Below are positions 37,739 through 48,997 of a stretch of 64,000 nucleotides of DNA, in pieces. This stretch comes from Austropuccinia psidii. Taxonomy: Eukaryota > Basidiomycota > Pucciniomycetes > Pucciniales > Sphaerophragmiaceae. The stretch spans positions 46,871,662 to 46,935,661 of the forward strand of contig JALGQZ010000001.1 in the NCBI GenBank assembly GCA_023105745.1. The letters run 5' to 3'. Position 1 is the stretch's first letter, and the number at the start of each line of letters is the position of its first letter. The notes under the pieces were generated by a model. The model saw nothing but the letters and a program-made list of their open reading frames with translations. It was not told the DNA's origin and searched no databases. A program made the translations under genes and the position numbers.

Positions 37739-38052
37739 TTTGGGGGCCCAGCCATGATATTTTACCTGTGACATATTTTTTTACTCTTTTTAAATATTTT
37801 TCTCTTATATTGAAGAATTTAAAAACATATAAAAAATACTTATAATCCAAAAAAATCAATAAAAAAAAATAATGATTTTTTTAATAGTGTTATTTTGACT
37901 CAAAATAACCAACCTGAACCAATATCTTCTGAATTGATTAACTTGGACATAAGTAATACCCTTCAGAAAGCTAAGAGTTTGGCCAATAGTAAGTTTTTTG
38001 ATGTAAAATTACTATTTTAAGCCTTTTTAACGATAATTATGCCTTCAACCAG
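37739..38052 (+). promoter_or_regulatory. B2 leader: PBS-position box, short exon and 64-bp intron
   Basis: TTTGGGGGCCCAGCCATGAT follows the LTR. A predicted acceptor (TTAATAG) opens an exon at 37888-37988 that ends GGCCAATA|GTAAGT. A 64-bp intron runs to ACCAG|GTCAGG at 38052. Splicing joins the exon in frame to ORF1. B1 has an intron of the same length. Confidence 0.5.
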
Positions 38053-40411
38053 GTCAGGAGCCAGCTATAACCCCTCAAGCAGCTCCCAAAAAGGTAATAG
38101 ACATGATCATGGCAGAGGCCAATCAGGTACAGAAGGAAAAGGGTCAGTTGATGACTTCCAAACAACTAAAATGGGTCATTCTGAAGCTGATAATAGCATT
38201 TTACCTTCAAAAAGAGCTGACACCGCCACAACAAGCCTCTGTGGACATATACAAAGCCAGCCACAGTGCATACAACAATGCACTTCAATTCAAGGAGTAC
38301 CAGATCCTTGCAGACCTGTGGAAGAATTGCATGAATTCTTACCTGACTGTGAGAAAACTCCTGGGCCATCCCAATACTTGCAAATTGCTCAATGGATGGT
38401 ATCCATTGATGGAGAAGAAAAACATGATGCTTTTGAACTAGAATGGAGGAAAAACAACCCTCCAACACCAAAACCAGTACCAAAAACAGCCCCAGAAATT
38501 CCAACATGAAAAAGCAGCCACAAACTCCAAACAAGGGCAAAGGGAAGGCACCAGCCCCAAAACCTTACAGCCAGGGCTACAGAATCCCAAAGATTCAACA
38601 GGATGCCATGGAATATGTATTTCAGATGGCCAGAACCATTATGGAATTACAAAAGAAGGAGGAAGCCAGATTAAAATATCAAAAATGATTTCTGATACTT
38701 TTGATTGTATTCCAGAGTTGTATAAAGCTATTTCTGACGTGAAAAGTCATCTTTCTGATAAAAATACATCAATTTGTGAAAATCTTAAAACAAATAACTT
38801 GAGTCTGAGCCAAATAAATGATACACTTAAATGCTTTGAAAGAGTTTTAAGAACAATCAAAACTTCCAGCAATGATAGTTCTTTTGGCATTAAGATAAAT
38901 GAACAATCTCCCATTATTAAAGAATTAACAGACAAATATTCTAAATTCAATATTGATGACATAATTGAAACAAGAATAAAACAAGCCATAAGCAATATCA
39001 AAGAAGATAATAAGAAAGCTCTTGATGATATTTCAAAATCATTTGCTGAAGTAAAGACAAATATAGTTTCCCTGAAAAAGCATTTTGATACCTCAAGAGA
39101 GGAAATATCAAAATTAACAACAAAGTTAAATGAAGTTATATCTGATAATACTAAACAAACAGAATTATGGAATGAGCTAACATATAAAGAGGATGATCAT
39201 AGAAAGAATGTCATGAACTCTATACAAAACTTGCAACATGAATTAAGAAATTCACAAAGGTGTAACAACAGTAAAATGAATGATATTGAACAACTGCTAA
39301 ACACTTTACCAAGAATGTCTACACCTCTGAATCAAAATGAAGATGCAAGAATTCCCAATCCACAAGTATTGGATATTGAAAATTCACAGTTAGAAAATGA
39401 ATTTTCTACTTCTTTTCATAACTTGGAACCATCAATGGGCCAAGCACTCTTGAAAGAAGTTCCAAAACTTAAAGAATGGCCTCACTTCAATGGTGAAGGA
39501 GAGTATGACCATATGGAATTCATTAGAGGCATTGACATGATCAAAGAGTATTTTGAATTACCAGACAGATTGGTAACAGCCAGATTTAACACCTTGTTTA
39601 CCAAATCAGCTCACAGATGGTACATCAAAATAAGACAAGCACATGGACACCAGAGTTGGACTTGGTGGAAAGCCCAAATCATCAACAAATGGGAAAATGA
39701 TGCTTGAAGGTTGAAAGTTCAAACAGCCTTTGAATCTGCCAAATTTAATGCTGATAAAGACAAAGCTTTACCATGGTTTTGCCAACAAAATACAGATTAA
39801 CAGCATTATATCCTGACATGTCAGAATTTATGATCCATAGAAAAATTCTGAGACAATGTGGAGGTGACTTAGAGCATGCTATAAAAAGCAGGACTACTGA
39901 AAAATCTTCAGCAGAGGATATTATCAATATATTAGAAGAAGTAACCACCAGAACCAAAATTGGTTCTAGTAGGATGAATCTCAAAACAAGGTTTAATACA
40001 CCTTGGAAAGATTCTGTGGACAAAAACCCCAAAGAAAATTCTAATAATATGAAGTATAAATATGCAGATACAGTCAGAAAGTGCCATATTTGCCAAAGCA
40101 CCACCCATTTAGCCAATACATGTCCAAAGAAGGGAAAAATAAATGAAATTAATATTGAAAAGGAACCTGATGTTGAAAAAGATGACATACTTAAAGACAA
40201 TTCAGATGATAAGTCATCAATATTTTCTGAATCTTTAAAAGATATAGAAAATATCAATGCCACTTTTGACATCATGGAATATTATTCCCACTTGCCACAA
40301 TTGAGCAATGGTCAACTTGACTTATCAAAAGTTCAAGATGCACAACTTATGAAAACAAAGCCAAACAGGGGAAAGGGTTATACAGCTCGTAACTCCTGTA
40401 TAACAGAAGTG
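38039..40411 (+). pseudogene. B2 gag (ORF1 plus capsid part), broken
   Basis: ORF1 reads from 38053, with a one-base deletion near 38437 relative to B1, to the TGA at 38686-38688, which overlaps the next ATG as ATGA (38685-38688). ORF2 then runs through a coiled-coil region into the capsid domain and hits a TGA at 39705-39707 (B1 has Trp). A frameshift near 39760 follows, and the frame continues through the CCHC knuckle (CX2CX4HX4C, near 40084) to the NRGKGYTA block, cut by the T2 LTR before the protease active site. Confidence 0.87.
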
Positions 40412-40748
40412 TGTAACAACCATCCATCAGGGGTAAGGGTATTCATTCATATACCCACTCAAACACCTCAAAATCAGAAGATCCACTGTTGCATCAATAT
40501 TCAGTTTCAGCAATCTTCATTCTGAAAAATGCATACAGTTTGGTACATCAATACAGCCTGTCAATACCTGTACAGGTTGGATTCACCCAATACAGTTTCA
40601 ATACACCAGCATGAAAATGTATGATCACTCAAATACACCACACCTCTTGTACAGGTTCTGTACAGCTGTACAGGACCTGTATTGACCAGACTCAATTCAA
40701 TGATTCAATCCTCTGGACCAGGGCTGGTGTTTCTCACATATACCAGCC
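40412..40748 (+). repeat. T2 LTR, left part
   Basis: Begins TGTAACAACC and matches T3 (54591 onward) nearly base for base to CATATACCAGCC, where B1 interrupts it. It is rich in ATACAG/GTACAG hexamers. Confidence 0.88.
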
Positions 40749-42577
40749 TGTAAGGTGTGGATATGAAACTTTGATTAAAAATCAAGTACTTTTCCTGTCC
40801 TCAAAGTTTGTATAAGGTAAAATTCAATTAAAAATAGTATGAAATATTATTTTTAAGAGAAAACACGCCAATTTTATTGTTTATAGCTTTATTAGTATAA
40901 AACAATAATATTATAAAAATTTATTGTTTTACCAACAATAAAAATTTATCCAAAAAAATACTCTACAAGAGATATTTTAAGGCTACAAAAGAAATTTCTT
41001 CAAGAGCAATTTCAATTGGAATTAAATGAGCAAAGAACTGCAAGCAATTAATTAAAGAACAAAGTCTTCAAAAAGAATATTAAAGAGAAAACACGCCCAA
41101 AAGTGACCAGAGTGAATTTGGAAACAAAGTGACAAAGTTTACAGTGATGAAAGATGCTTTAATTCACTTTTGGGGTGGTTCAGGGGTAAAAATGATTATA
41201 AGAGTTACAAACAATGATTATAATGATTTTTTCACGTGGTTAAAAGGATTAAAATGATTTAAAAGTGGTGGTTGGAATCTTTGATTGATTGGTTTAACAG
41301 TTTTAAACTAATTAATAAAAGGAAAAGATTCTAACATGAAGAGAAAAGTGGGGCAAAGAAGACATTCTTTTATAGCCATCAATTCTCTTACTCCAAAAGT
41401 AAAATTTACTCTTGTCAGTCGTAAAAAACAGTCTGACAACAGAAAAGCCAATTATGGCATCATTGAACCCTGGTTTAGACCAAAAAGGGCTGGTTTTAAG
41501 CCATTTTTAGCCATTTTAGACCCTTAAATCAGCCATTACTATAGCAATACCAGGCCTAGAGCCTTCAAAACACGTCAGAATGTGTGTCAGAGGCGTAGAA
41601 CCCAGTTAAAACTGTTTTTATTATGATTTTTTTATCTTAAGGGTAGTTTTACCCTCTTGGCAACAGCTAAAACTACCCCAGTTGGTATCAAAACCTCATC
41701 ATCAATTGAGTCCACAGACCCTGTAACTCAATTCCAGGCCAAAAGTGATGAACCTTTGCGTGAATTTTGACATCCCACGCCTGTCAGCAAGGATTTTGGG
41801 GGTCTAGCTCCCCCTTAGAGCTGGAGTTCCTTTTCCCCCCCAAATTTAATCTTTCCAATTTATTTTTCCTTTAATTCCTCATCATGTATTATACTTATAA
41901 TTTACATATGTAATTCAATTCAATTGTACAGTACAATACAGTAATAATTGACACCTCATATGTAAATCAAAGTTCACTTATGTAATACACGTGCACATTT
42001 TGACATTTCAATTGAATTCAATTGAAAATACTTCAATTCCTCATAACTCGTAAACTAAACACAACACCTCAATTTTAACACAAAAATTGATGGTTAACAC
42101 CACATGTGGTGTGAATTCAATTAAATTTTTGAGGATTTTCAACTTTTGTATTGAAAATACTAAAAACTTAATTTAAGCTTATTTAGAGTTGGGTTACAAG
42201 AATTTCACTCAGAGGTGACCCCACCTGATTTTTTATGAGGAATCCAATGGTGAAATAAATTTTATATGTTTATTTATTGGATAAAAAGTTATAATAAATT
42301 TTATTTAACTTTTTTCCAAATTTATTTATTTTTTCACAATTTTGTTAAAATTTCATTTTTACTTAAATTTTTCAAGTATAAATGTAATTTTATATTTACA
42401 AAATTTAATGTATTTTTATTTTTAAATTATAATTAATTTTTTATTTTTTAATATAATTTTATATTTATATTTTGATTTTATTTTAATAATATAAATAAAT
42501 TTATTTTATTTATATTAATATGTTATTTTTTATATTTGTGGTCTTTTGGGTATATGAAATTACCTCTAAGGCTCACA
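40749..42577 (-). repeat. B1 3' LTR (1829 bp)
   Basis: Plus-strand reading TGTAAGGTGTGG ... AAGGCTCACA. It carries a small plus-strand open frame (41336-41527) antisense to the element and also found in the other family B LTRs. Confidence 0.93.
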
Positions 42578-42600
42578 TTCCCTCCCCCTAAAAAAGAATA

Positions 42601-45600
42601 TTACTTTGTAATATTGGAGTTTCTAGTGTGTCTGAATCTTCTGAGGAGTTTGGTAGCTTCTGGTATATCTTTTTCTTCTAACCATTCATCTTCACAAGTT
42701 GGGTCACTGTACCTAACAAGGTATTCCCTTACTTTCTTGGTTCTTAATTTCCTTTCTTTAAGAACTTTGGTAATTTTCTTAGCACCAGATGTCTCAATAG
42801 GAGGTATAACTTGGGGAATCTTATTCCTCAAGGGAAATTTCTCAGCATCACTAGATTTATATGGTTTTATCAAGCTCACTGGAAATGTAGGGTGCTTATT
42901 GCTAAGTTCTTCAGATAACTCTACTTCAACAGCATTTTCTCCATGGAGGGCCTTAATCACAAAAGGTCCTGCAAAGGAGTCTTTCAACTTTTTACATCCT
43001 TTGATGTTATTGAAGTTAGTGGTGGATACAAGTACTAGGTCCCCCACTTTGAAATCTGGAGTTGCATGTGATTTATCCCATTTATCTTTAGCATATGCAA
43101 AAGAGTCCTCCATGCACCTTACTGCATGCTTTCTAGCTTTGTCTAGCATTTCTTTGAAGCTAGCAGCTGTGGGATGTATTTCAATTAAGTCTTTCCTCAA
43201 GGAGTCTTGGGGTAACTTGGGGTTCCATCCTTTTTCTAGAACAGCAGGAGTCTGATTGGTACTAGCATGGATTGATGTTTTATATGCTAATTCCAGTGCT
43301 GGTAACAGAGTACACCAATCATGGGTAAATCCATCACAATCTTTGACTTCAAGGCCATATGCACAAAATCTTCTCACCATGTCCTCTAAGGTTTGGATCA
43401 TTCTTTCAGCCAGGCCATCAGTTTGTGGGTGGTAGGCTGTAGAGAAAGACAGTTTAGTGCCAAATAATTGGTGAAGATTTGTCCATAGTGCTGAAGTGAA
43501 TTTGGGATCTCTATCACTGATGATATTTGTAAATATCCCAGTCCATGACACTACTCTATTCCATATCAGAAGAGCTGTATCCATGGCTGTATCATCTTTG
43601 TGACATGGTAAAAAGATTGGAGTTTTACTGAATCTGTCCACAATTACTAGGCAAGCATTATAGCTCCTGTCACCTCCTGGTGGTAGGCCAGTTACCCAAT
43701 CCATATGGACAATTTCCCAAGGTCTGTTTGGTTCTTGGATTTTCATCATATTTCCAAGTCTTTTGCCAGTGGATTTATTTGCCTTTTGGCATCTGTCACA
43801 GGTTTTGCAATACTCTGCAACATCTTTTTGCCACATTGGCCACCATATGCAGGTCTTCACTTTCTCTTTTGTTCTGTCTTCAGAAAGATGTCCTGAAAAG
43901 GGACTATCATGGCATTCTTTCAGTACAAGATTGATTAATGACCTGTCTACAACCGTCATGACACATGTGTGCTTGGTTCTGTGGTAAATTATACCATCCA
44001 GTAGGTGAAATCTTCCTTCATTATAAGATTTCCTCCATACTTCATCCAAGGCATGTATTAGAGAGTTGTCTTTACAGTCTTTGTTAAGTAATTGGCATAA
44101 GATGCTACAAATCTTATCTTGAGTGTAACTATTTCTGACTTCTTCAAAGAAGGTGGTGTTCAAGTCTGTAACACTTATTCCTTCTATTGGAATTTGTGGT
44201 GAAGCTTCTTCTGGAACATAAGCAGGATTATCAATGTTATTTGGTAATGGCCATCTGCTTAGTCCATCTGCATTCTTATGAATATTCCCATCCTTATGAA
44301 CAATAGTCATATTGCCTCTGTATTCTTGTATGGCTATTTGCCATCTGAGCATGTGTCTGTTAGGTGTTTTCATGTTCAAAAGTGATTTCACAGCTGTACA
44401 ATCTGTTATTACTTCAAAAACACATCCCTCTAAGAAATAGTTCAATTTCTCTAAGGCCCAGACAAGGCATAGACATTCCATTTGACTTGCTCCATATCTG
44501 GCTTCAGTTGGTTTGATTTGCCTGGATATGAAACATATTGGTCCTTCTATAGGTTTGTCATTTATGATCTGAACTTGGTGAAGTGCAGCACCTAGTCCAT
44601 CCCCTGATGCATCAATATACAGTTTGAAAGGCAATTTAAAGTCTGGCATCAGTAAGAGTGGAGCAGTGGTCAATGCTTCTCTTAGAGATTCAAAAGCTTT
44701 GACTCTGTCAACAGTCATTTCAAATACTGTGTCTTTGTCACACAACTTATAAAGTGGTCTTGCTATGGATGCAAAGTCTTTAATTTGTTGCCTGTAATAT
44801 CCTGCAAAACCTAAGAATGACTGAATTTCCTTCTTATTCTGAGGCATGGGTTTAAACAATACTGCTGAAACTTTGTTTTTATCAATTCCAAGGGACAAAC
44901 CAGATACAACATGTCCTAGTGCCTTAAGTTCTTTAAATCCAAAATGACATTTCTTCAGGAAGATTTTCATGTTTACTGATTGGATTTTTGTCAAAACTCT
45001 TGATAATCTGTACATGTGCTCCTCCCAAGTCTTTGAACAGATAATAATGTCATCAATGTAAATGATTAACCATCCCTCTGAGAGTTCTTCAGGGAAGATT
45101 TCATTCATCATTCTTTGGAAGTGTGAAGGTGCATTTTTGATACCAAAGGGCATCCTTAAGTATTCATACACTCCACAATGAACAATAATTCTCAAGTATT
45201 TTCTTGCTCTTGGTGTTACCACATTTTGATGGAATCCTTTAAGGGCATCCATAGTGGTTATATACACTGCTTGAGATATTTGAGTAAGGGCAATTTGGAT
45301 TTTTGGTATTGGGTATCTGTCTGGAACAGTGTAAGTGTTCAGAGCTCTAAAGTCCCCAACCATTCTGGATTTTCCATTATGCCACGCCACTATGACTGGT
45401 GTAGTTATTTCTACTTCCTCATTGTGGCCTACTTTTCTTATTACACCAAGGTCTAGAAGTTCTTTGATATGAATTTCTAGAGCTTCTCTTGATTTTGGAC
45501 TTGCTGGATAAGCAGGTCTTCTTAAGAGTGGTGGATAAGGTCTCTCAATGTTAAGGATGATGTCAACTTCATGGCCCATAATTGCTCCCAGAGGTTCTTT

Positions 45601-48525
45601 GTCTGTAGCAAATGCTCCTTTGTGGTCATACAAAAGGGAAGAAAGTTCATTTTCTTGTTTATCAGTCAGATGAAGGCTTATCTCAGCCTCATTTAACTGT
45701 TCAGACTTGAATTTTTCTAACTCTAAGTTGACTGGTGATACTTTGTTTACTGTAATTTGTCTTTTAAATGGTAAAAAGGCAAATTTCTGGCGCTTATTGT
45801 CCCCAATTGTAAAGTATCTGTCTTTGTTATTATGTAAATCTATCCCATACATGATCAAATAGTCATTTCCCAATATAAAATGGGTACTAGAGCAATTTTC
45901 CATAACAACAAATTCCACTGTGATCCTTAAATTCCCATTTATGTGTGGGAATATGACATTGGTCTCAAAGATTCCCAATGCTTTCATTGGGTTACTTGCA
46001 CTGTTGAATCTTATACCATCAATTGGTAACAATTGGTCTTCAAAATTTGGCACACAAGTCTTAAGAAAGGATTTTCCAACACAAGAGCAGAAGGCTCCTG
46101 GGTCAAGCAAAAGTTTGGTGGGCTTGTTGTCAATTACCACTTCTGTTATACAGGAGTTACCAGCTGTATAACCTTTTCCTCTGTTTGGTTTTGTCTTCAT
46201 AAGTTGTGCATCTTGAACTTTTGATAAATCAACTTGACCATTGCTCAATTGTGGTAAGTGGGAATAAGATTCCATGATGTCAAAAGTGGCATTGATATTT
46301 TCTATATCTTTTGAAGATTCAGAAAATATGGATGACTTATCATCTGAATTGTCTTCAATTATGTCTTCTTTTTCAACATCTGGTTCCTTTTCAATGTCAA
46401 TTTCATTGATTTTCCCCCTCTTTGGACATGTATTGGCTAAATGGGTGGTGCTTTGGCAAATATGGCATTTTCTGACTGTATCTGCAGATTTATATTTAAT
46501 ATTACCAGAATTTTCTTTGGGGTTTTTGTCCACAGAATCTTTCCAAGGTGTATTAAACCTTGTTTTGAGATTCACCCTACTAGAACCAATTTTGGTTCTG
46601 GTGGTTACTTCTTCTAGTATATTGATAATATCTTCTGCTGAAGATTGTTCAGTAGTCCTTCTTTTGACAGCATGCTCTAAGTCACCTCCACATTGTCTCA
46701 GAATTTTTCTATGGATCATAAACTCTGACATGTCAGGATATAATGCTGTTAATCTGTCCTTTTGTTGGCAAAACCATGGTAAAGCTCTGTCTTTATCAGC
46801 ATTAAATTTGGCAGATTCAAAGGCTGTTTCAACTTTAAACCTCCAAGCATCATTTGCCCATTTGTTGATGATTTGGGTTTTCCACCAAGTCCAACTCTGG
46901 TGTCCATGTGCTTGTCTTATTTTGATGTACCATCTGTGAGCTGATCTGGTAAACAAGGTATTAAACCTGGCTGTTACCAATCTGTCTGGTAATTCAAAAT
47001 CCTCTTTGATCATGTCAATACCTCTAATGAATTCCATATGGTCATACTCTCCTTCACCACTGAAGTGAGGCCATTCTTTAAGTTTTGGAACTTCTTTCAA
47101 GAGTGCTTGGCCCATTGATGGTTCCAAGTTATGAAAAGAAGTGGATAATTCATTTTTTAATTGTGAATTATCAGGATCCAATACTTGTGGATTTGGAATT
47201 CTTGTGCCCTCATTTTGATTTAGAGGTGTAGACATTCTTGGTAAGGTGTTCAGTATTTGTTCAATGTCATTCATTTTACTGTTGCTACACCTTTGGGAAT
47301 TTCTGTATTCATGTTGGAAGCTTTGTATTAAATTTATTACTTCAATTTTATACATGTCTTCCTTATGTGTCAGTTCTTGCCATAACTCTGTCTGTCTTGT
47401 ATTATCAGCAGTGACTTGATTCAATTTCATTGATAATTTTGATACTTCTTCTTGTGAAGCATCAAAACACTTTTTCAAGGCAATGGTATATGTCTTTACT
47501 TCAGTAAATGAATTTGAAATGTCATCAAGGACTTTCTTGTTATCTGTTTTGATAATATTTATGGCTTGTTTAATTCTTGTTTCAATCATGTCATCAATAT
47601 TGAATTTAGAATATTTATCTGTTAATTCTTTAATAATGGCAGATTGTTCATTTATTTTAATGTTAGAAGAATTGTCATTATTAGAATTTTTAATTGTTCT
47701 TAAAACTTTTTCAAAACACATAAGTGTTTCATTAATTTGGCATAGACTCAGGTTGTTTGTTTTAATGTTGTTACAAATGGTGTCATTTTTATCAGAAAGA
47801 TGTTTTTTCACGTCATTTATAGCATTATACAACTCTGGGATGGAATCAAATATGTCAGAAATCATTTCTGGAACCTTAATCTGGCTTCCTCCTTCTTCTG
47901 TAATTCCATCATGGTTCTGGCCATCTGAAATACATTTTCCATGGCATCCTGCTGAATCTTTGGGATTCTGTAGCCCTGGCTGTAAGGTTTTGGGGCTGGT
48001 GCCTTCCCTTTGCCCTTGTTTGGAGTTTGTGGCTGCTTTTTCACGTTGGAATTGCTGCTGCTGGCCACTGGGGCTGTTTTTGGCACTGGTTTGGCTGGTG
48101 GAGGGTTGTTTTTCCTCCATTCTAGTGTCAAAAGCATCATGTTTTTCTTCTCCATCAATGGATGCCATCCATTGAGCAATTTGCAAGTGTTGGGATGGCC
48201 CAAGAATTTTCTTACTGTCAGGTAAGAATTCATGCAATTCTTCCACAGGTCTGCAAGGATCTGGTACTCTTTGAATTGAAGTGCATTGTTGTATGCACTG
48301 TGGCTGGCTTTGTATATGTCCACAGAGGCTTGTTGTGGCGGTGTCAGCTCTTTTTGAAGGTAAAATGGTATTATCAGCTTCAGAATGACCCATTTTAGTT
48401 GTTTGGAAGTCATCAACTGACCCTTTTCCTTCTGTACCTGATTGGCCTCTGCCATAATCACGTCTATTACCTTTTTGGGAGCTGCTTGAGGGGTTGTAGC
48501 TGGCTCCTGATCTGGCTGAAGGCAT
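42601..48525 (-). CDS. B1 gag-pol polyprotein, intact, with DPGA protease motif
   Basis: 1974 open codons on the minus strand. Order: N-terminal ~220 codons overlapping ORF1; a coiled-coil region from [13 protein letters not shown]; capsid domain (about residues 480-640); CCHC knuckle (CX2CX4HX4C, ~685-697); protease with LLLDPGAFC (~806), where other elements here have DTGA or DSGA; RT with YIDD (~1156); RNase H (YIDASGDG, ~1305); HHCC zinc domain (~1535); integrase core with D (MDW), D (SDRD) and E (AERM); a GPF module; and a chromodomain-like tail (EYLVRY..EDEWLEE, ~1915-1968). The native pol-frame start is probably the ATG at 47863-47865 rather than 48525, whose ATG lies inside a predicted splice acceptor. 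Confidence 0.94.
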   Translation of the reverse strand: MPSARSGASYNPSSSSQKGNRRDYGRGQSGTEGKGSVDDFQTTKMGHSEADNTILPSKRADTATTSLCGHIQSQPQCIQQCTSIQRVPDPCRPVEELHEFLPDSKKILGPSQHLQIAQWMASIDGEEKHDAFDTRMEEKQPSTSQTSAKNSPSGQQQQFQREKAATNSKQGQREGTSPKTLQPGLQNPKDSAGCHGKCISDGQNHDGITEEGGSQIKVPEMISDIFDSIPELYNAINDVKKHLSDKNDTICNNIKTNNLSLCQINETLMCFEKVLRTIKNSNNDNSSNIKINEQSAIIKELTDKYSKFNIDDMIETRIKQAINIIKTDNKKVLDDISNSFTEVKTYTIALKKCFDASQEEVSKLSMKLNQVTADNTRQTELWQELTHKEDMYKIEVINLIQSFQHEYRNSQRCSNSKMNDIEQILNTLPRMSTPLNQNEGTRIPNPQVLDPDNSQLKNELSTSFHNLEPSMGQALLKEVPKLKEWPHFSGEGEYDHMEFIRGIDMIKEDFELPDRLVTARFNTLFTRSAHRWYIKIRQAHGHQSWTWWKTQIINKWANDAWRFKVETAFESAKFNADKDRALPWFCQQKDRLTALYPDMSEFMIHRKILRQCGGDLEHAVKRRTTEQSSAEDIINILEEVTTRTKIGSSRVNLKTRFNTPWKDSVDKNPKENSGNIKYKSADTVRKCHICQSTTHLANTCPKRGKINEIDIEKEPDVEKEDIIEDNSDDKSSIFSESSKDIENINATFDIMESYSHLPQLSNGQVDLSKVQDAQLMKTKPNRGKGYTAGNSCITEVVIDNKPTKLLLDPGAFCSCVGKSFLKTCVPNFEDQLLPIDGIRFNSASNPMKALGIFETNVIFPHINGNLRITVEFVVMENCSSTHFILGNDYLIMYGIDLHNNKDRYFTIGDNKRQKFAFLPFKRQITVNKVSPVNLELEKFKSEQLNEAEISLHLTDKQENELSSLLYDHKGAFATDKEPLGAIMGHEVDIILNIERPYPPLLRRPAYPASPKSREALEIHIKELLDLGVIRKVGHNEEVEITTPVIVAWHNGKSRMVGDFRALNTYTVPDRYPIPKIQIALTQISQAVYITTMDALKGFHQNVVTPRARKYLRIIVHCGVYEYLRMPFGIKNAPSHFQRMMNEIFPEELSEGWLIIYIDDIIICSKTWEEHMYRLSRVLTKIQSVNMKIFLKKCHFGFKELKALGHVVSGLSLGIDKNKVSAVLFKPMPQNKKEIQSFLGFAGYYRQQIKDFASIARPLYKLCDKDTVFEMTVDRVKAFESLREALTTAPLLLMPDFKLPFKLYIDASGDGLGAALHQVQIINDKPIEGPICFISRQIKPTEARYGASQMECLCLVWALEKLNYFLEGCVFEVITDCTAVKSLLNMKTPNRHMLRWQIAIQEYRGNMTIVHKDGNIHKNADGLSRWPLPNNIDNPAYVPEEASPQIPIEGISVTDLNTTFFEEVRNSYTQDKICSILCQLLNKDCKDNSLIHALDEVWRKSYNEGRFHLLDGIIYHRTKHTCVMTVVDRSLINLVLKECHDSPFSGHLSEDRTKEKVKTCIWWPMWQKDVAEYCKTCDRCQKANKSTGKRLGNMMKIQEPNRPWEIVHMDWVTGLPPGGDRSYNACLVIVDRFSKTPIFLPCHKDDTAMDTALLIWNRVVSWTGIFTNIISDRDPKFTSALWTNLHQLFGTKLSFSTAYHPQTDGLAERMIQTLEDMVRRFCAYGLEVKDCDGFTHDWCTLLPALELAYKTSIHASTNQTPAVLEKGWNPKLPQDSLRKDLIEIHPTAASFKEMLDKARKHAVRCMEDSFAYAKDKWDKSHATPDFKVGDLVLVSTTNFNNIKGCKKLKDSFAGPFVIKALHGENAVEVELSEELSNKHPTFPVSLIKPYKSSDAEKFPLRNKIPQVIPPIETSGAKKITKVLKERKLRTKKVREYLVRYSDPTCEDEWLEEKDIPEATKLLRRFRHTRNSNITK
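47862..48511 (-). CDS. B1 ORF1, conserved overlapping Gag N-terminal protein
   Basis: This frame is open from the predicted acceptor at 48511 to the TGA at 47862-47864. That TGA overlaps the downstream ATG as ATGA, suggesting termination-reinitiation. It has a helical-looking part with VDIY and MNSYL..FL, then GW.PL, a proline/lysine linker, and the YRIPK / MARTMMEL / KEEARL block shared with A1, A2, C1 and B2. Those blocks are conserved here while the overlapping frame reads as low complexity. A leader exon (48576-48773) splices in frame through a 64-bp intron, but I found no start codon in it. Function unknown; a Gag N-terminal or assembly role is inference. Confidence 0.6.
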
Positions 48526-48575
48526 AATTATGGTTAAAAAAGGCTTAAAATAGTATTTTTACGTCAAAAACTTAC

Positions 48576-48773
48576 TATTGGCCAAATTCTTAGCCTTCTG
48601 AAGAGTATTACTTATGTCAAAGTTAATTAATTCAGAAGATATTGGTTCAGGTTGGTTATTTTGAGTCACAATAACAGTACTATTATGATCAGAATTAACA
48701 GTACTGGCAGGGATAATGCTGGTTACTGTTGAGGCTGTTTCAATGTTTTCTTGTCTTACCACGTTGTCAGACA
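48576..48773 (-). promoter_or_regulatory. B1 predicted leader coding exon
   Basis: Acceptor TTTTAG precedes 48773 and donor A|GTAAGT follows 48576. The exon is open in the frame that leads into ORF1 and includes PEPISSELINFDISNTLQKA, also present in B2. Two acceptors four bases apart (CTTCAG and CCAG, near 48512-48516) would join it either to the gag-pol frame or to ORF1. Confidence 0.45.
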
Positions 48774-48978
48774 CTAAAATTAATGAAAAAGCCAATTAAT
48801 TAAGTAAAAAAAAGGTTATTTCAAAAAAGAAATAAAAATATAAGCCTCACTTATAATATGAAAAAAAGTTATTTTTTATGGATTTTTTGAATTATAAGTA
48901 TTTTTTTATATGTTTTTAAATTTTTCAATATAAGAAAAAAGATTTAAAAAGAGTAAAAAATATGTCACAGGTAAAATA

Positions 48979-48997
48979 TCACGGCTGGGCCCCCAAA
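48979..48997 (-). promoter_or_regulatory. B1 primer-binding-site position
   Basis: On the minus strand TTTGGGGGCCCAGCCGTGA follows the LTR. B2 has ATG where this copy has GTG. No complementary tRNA could be named from the sequence alone. Confidence 0.5.

Larger units (their letters stand above)
35899..40411 (+). mobile_element. B2, family B element, truncated in protease region
   Basis: This is the 5' half of a family B element: LTR, PBS-position box, leader exon, gag and the start of the protease region. It stops at 40411, where the T2 LTR begins. The adjacent bases AAGTG (40407-40411) would be the T2 target duplication. The rest of B2 should lie beyond the C1 insertion and the duplication. 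Confidence 0.88.
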
